From Pedobacter sp. FW305-3-2-15-E-R2A2 (GTDB taxonomy: Bacteria > Bacteroidota > Bacteroidia > Sphingobacteriales > Sphingobacteriaceae): DNA of 64,000 nucleotides. The translations under genes were made by a program, and so were the position numbers. Of the stretch, positions 63,358-64,000 are shown one piece after another (the stretch's first letter is position 1; the number at the start of each line of letters is the position of its first letter). The DNA lies in assembly GCF_038446955.1 (NCBI RefSeq), contig NZ_CP151803.1:806001-870000 (forward strand), given 5' to 3'. The notes under the pieces were generated by a model, which saw only the letters and a list, made by a program, of their open reading frames with translations, did not search any database and was not told the origin of the DNA.

Positions 63358-64000
63358 ATGTCGCAAGGTTCAAATTTTGTAGATTATGTTAAAATATGCT
63401 GTCGCTCCGGCAAGGGAGGGGCAGGTTCTGCACACTTGCATCGTGATATACGCACTTCTACGGGTGGACCGGATGGAGGTGATGGCGGACGCGGTGGACA
63501 CATCATCCTGAAAGGTAACTCCCAATTCTGGACTTTACTCCACCTGAAATATCGTAAGCACATCATCGCACAGGATGGTCAGCCGGGTTCCAGTGGGACC
63601 TCTTCCGGTAAGTTCGGTAAAGATGAAATCCTGGACGTACCCCTGGGAACCATTGCTAAAGATGCGGAAACAGGAGAGGTGCTTTTCGAAATTACGGAAG
63701 ATGGAGAGACAAAAATCCTGACTGCAGGTGGTCGTGGTGGGCTTGGAAACTGGCACTTTAAAACGCCAACATTGCAAACACCCCGCTTTGCACAACCCGG
63801 AGAAGCCGGTAAGGAAGAGTGGATGGTCCTGGAGCTAAAAGTACTTGCAGATGTTGGTCTGGTAGGCTTTCCAAATGCAGGGAAATCAACTCTACTTTCT
63901 GTCCTTTCTGCTGCCAAACCGGAAATCGCAGATTATCCTTTTACCACCTTAGTTCCCAACCTTGGGATCGTATCTTATCGTGGTGGTAAGTCATTCGTAA
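63358..64000 (+). CDS. obgE: Obg-family GTPase ObgE/CgtA (5' part)
   Basis: The first 214 codons of the ribosome-associated GTPase, cut by the window end. It opens [20 protein letters not shown]. The glycine-rich Obg domain (to about 160) includes [27 protein letters not shown] and [13 protein letters not shown]. The G1 motif GFPNAGKST is at about residues 170-178, followed by the G2 region [12 protein letters not shown]. It acts in ribosome assembly and the stringent response. ATG at 63358 matches the family start. Confidence 0.96.
   Translation, partial: MSQGSNFVDYVKICCRSGKGGAGSAHLHRDIRTSTGGPDGGDGGRGGHIILKGNSQFWTLLHLKYRKHIIAQDGQPGSSGTSSGKFGKDEILDVPLGTIAKDAETGEVLFEITEDGETKILTAGGRGGLGNWHFKTPTLQTPRFAQPGEAGKEEWMVLELKVLADVGLVGFPNAGKSTLLSVLSAAKPEIADYPFTTLVPNLGIVSYRGGKSFV

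Noticed and set aside
1..64000. CRISPR arrays, insertion sequences, prophage or integrase genes
   Set aside because: Looked for repeats with regular spacing, transposase motifs and integrase motifs; none were seen.

Overview
The window looks like a chromosomal stretch of a Bacteroidota bacterium of the Sphingobacteriaceae, most likely Pedobacter or a close relative. The basis is a SusC/SusD pair with an ECF sigma/FecR regulator pair, promoter-like TAnnTTTG boxes and an almost complete lack of Shine-Dalgarno sequences, a 7TM sensor with a C-terminal HTH, Wzi- and Wzc-type capsule genes, and a short-form adenylate kinase next to obgE. The species call is inference from gene style, not from a marker search.

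Layout. 1-5.1 kb: the 3' end of an AzoR-like oxidoreductase, a lone GH30 glucuronoxylanase lipoprotein, and a minus-strand group (membrane protein, Crp/Fnr regulator, Rid-family protein, AhpD-like protein) with two tandem GTGA-N6-TCAC sites between the regulator and the Rid gene. 5.1-12.6 kb: a minus-strand nutrient-uptake locus (ECF sigma, FecR, SusC, SusD, alkaline phosphatase), probably for phosphoester scavenging. 12.9-17.3 kb: a two-gene WGR protein / SWIM zinc-finger unit. 17.5-27 kb: an MscS channel, a small orphan ORF, decayed sequence, two PAS sensor genes (one without an ATPase domain), a small secreted protein, a membrane-anchored HTH protein and a phosphoesterase remnant.

27.5-52 kb: one large capsule/exopolysaccharide locus. 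It holds a CpsB-type phosphatase, Wza, Wzc, a flippase, a nitroreductase-like protein, a pyruvyl transferase, a Wzy polymerase, four glycosyltransferases, a GH99-like secreted protein, a hexapeptide acyltransferase and an SGNH hydrolase. A minus-strand block (wzi, manC, ugd) faces the initiating undecaprenyl-phosphate sugar transferase, which is followed by rmlB, rmlD and rmlA. The sugar-nucleotide genes point to dTDP-rhamnose, GDP-mannose and UDP-glucuronate as precursors, the pyruvyl transferase to pyruvate ketals and the acyltransferase to O-acylation. No rmlC is present.

52-64 kb: a 0.96 kb AT-rich intergenic stretch with a candidate 37-residue peptide, a PAS-LuxR regulator, an aldo/keto reductase with an unrecognised 442-residue protein, a divergent AraC/MFS pair, a small secreted DUF1579-like protein with a second AraC regulator, a 2OG-Fe(II) dioxygenase, a NADAR protein paired with a Nudix-type transcriptional regulator, a long leader region, adk and the 5' part of obgE. 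No rRNA, intact tRNA, CRISPR array, insertion sequence or prophage was seen.
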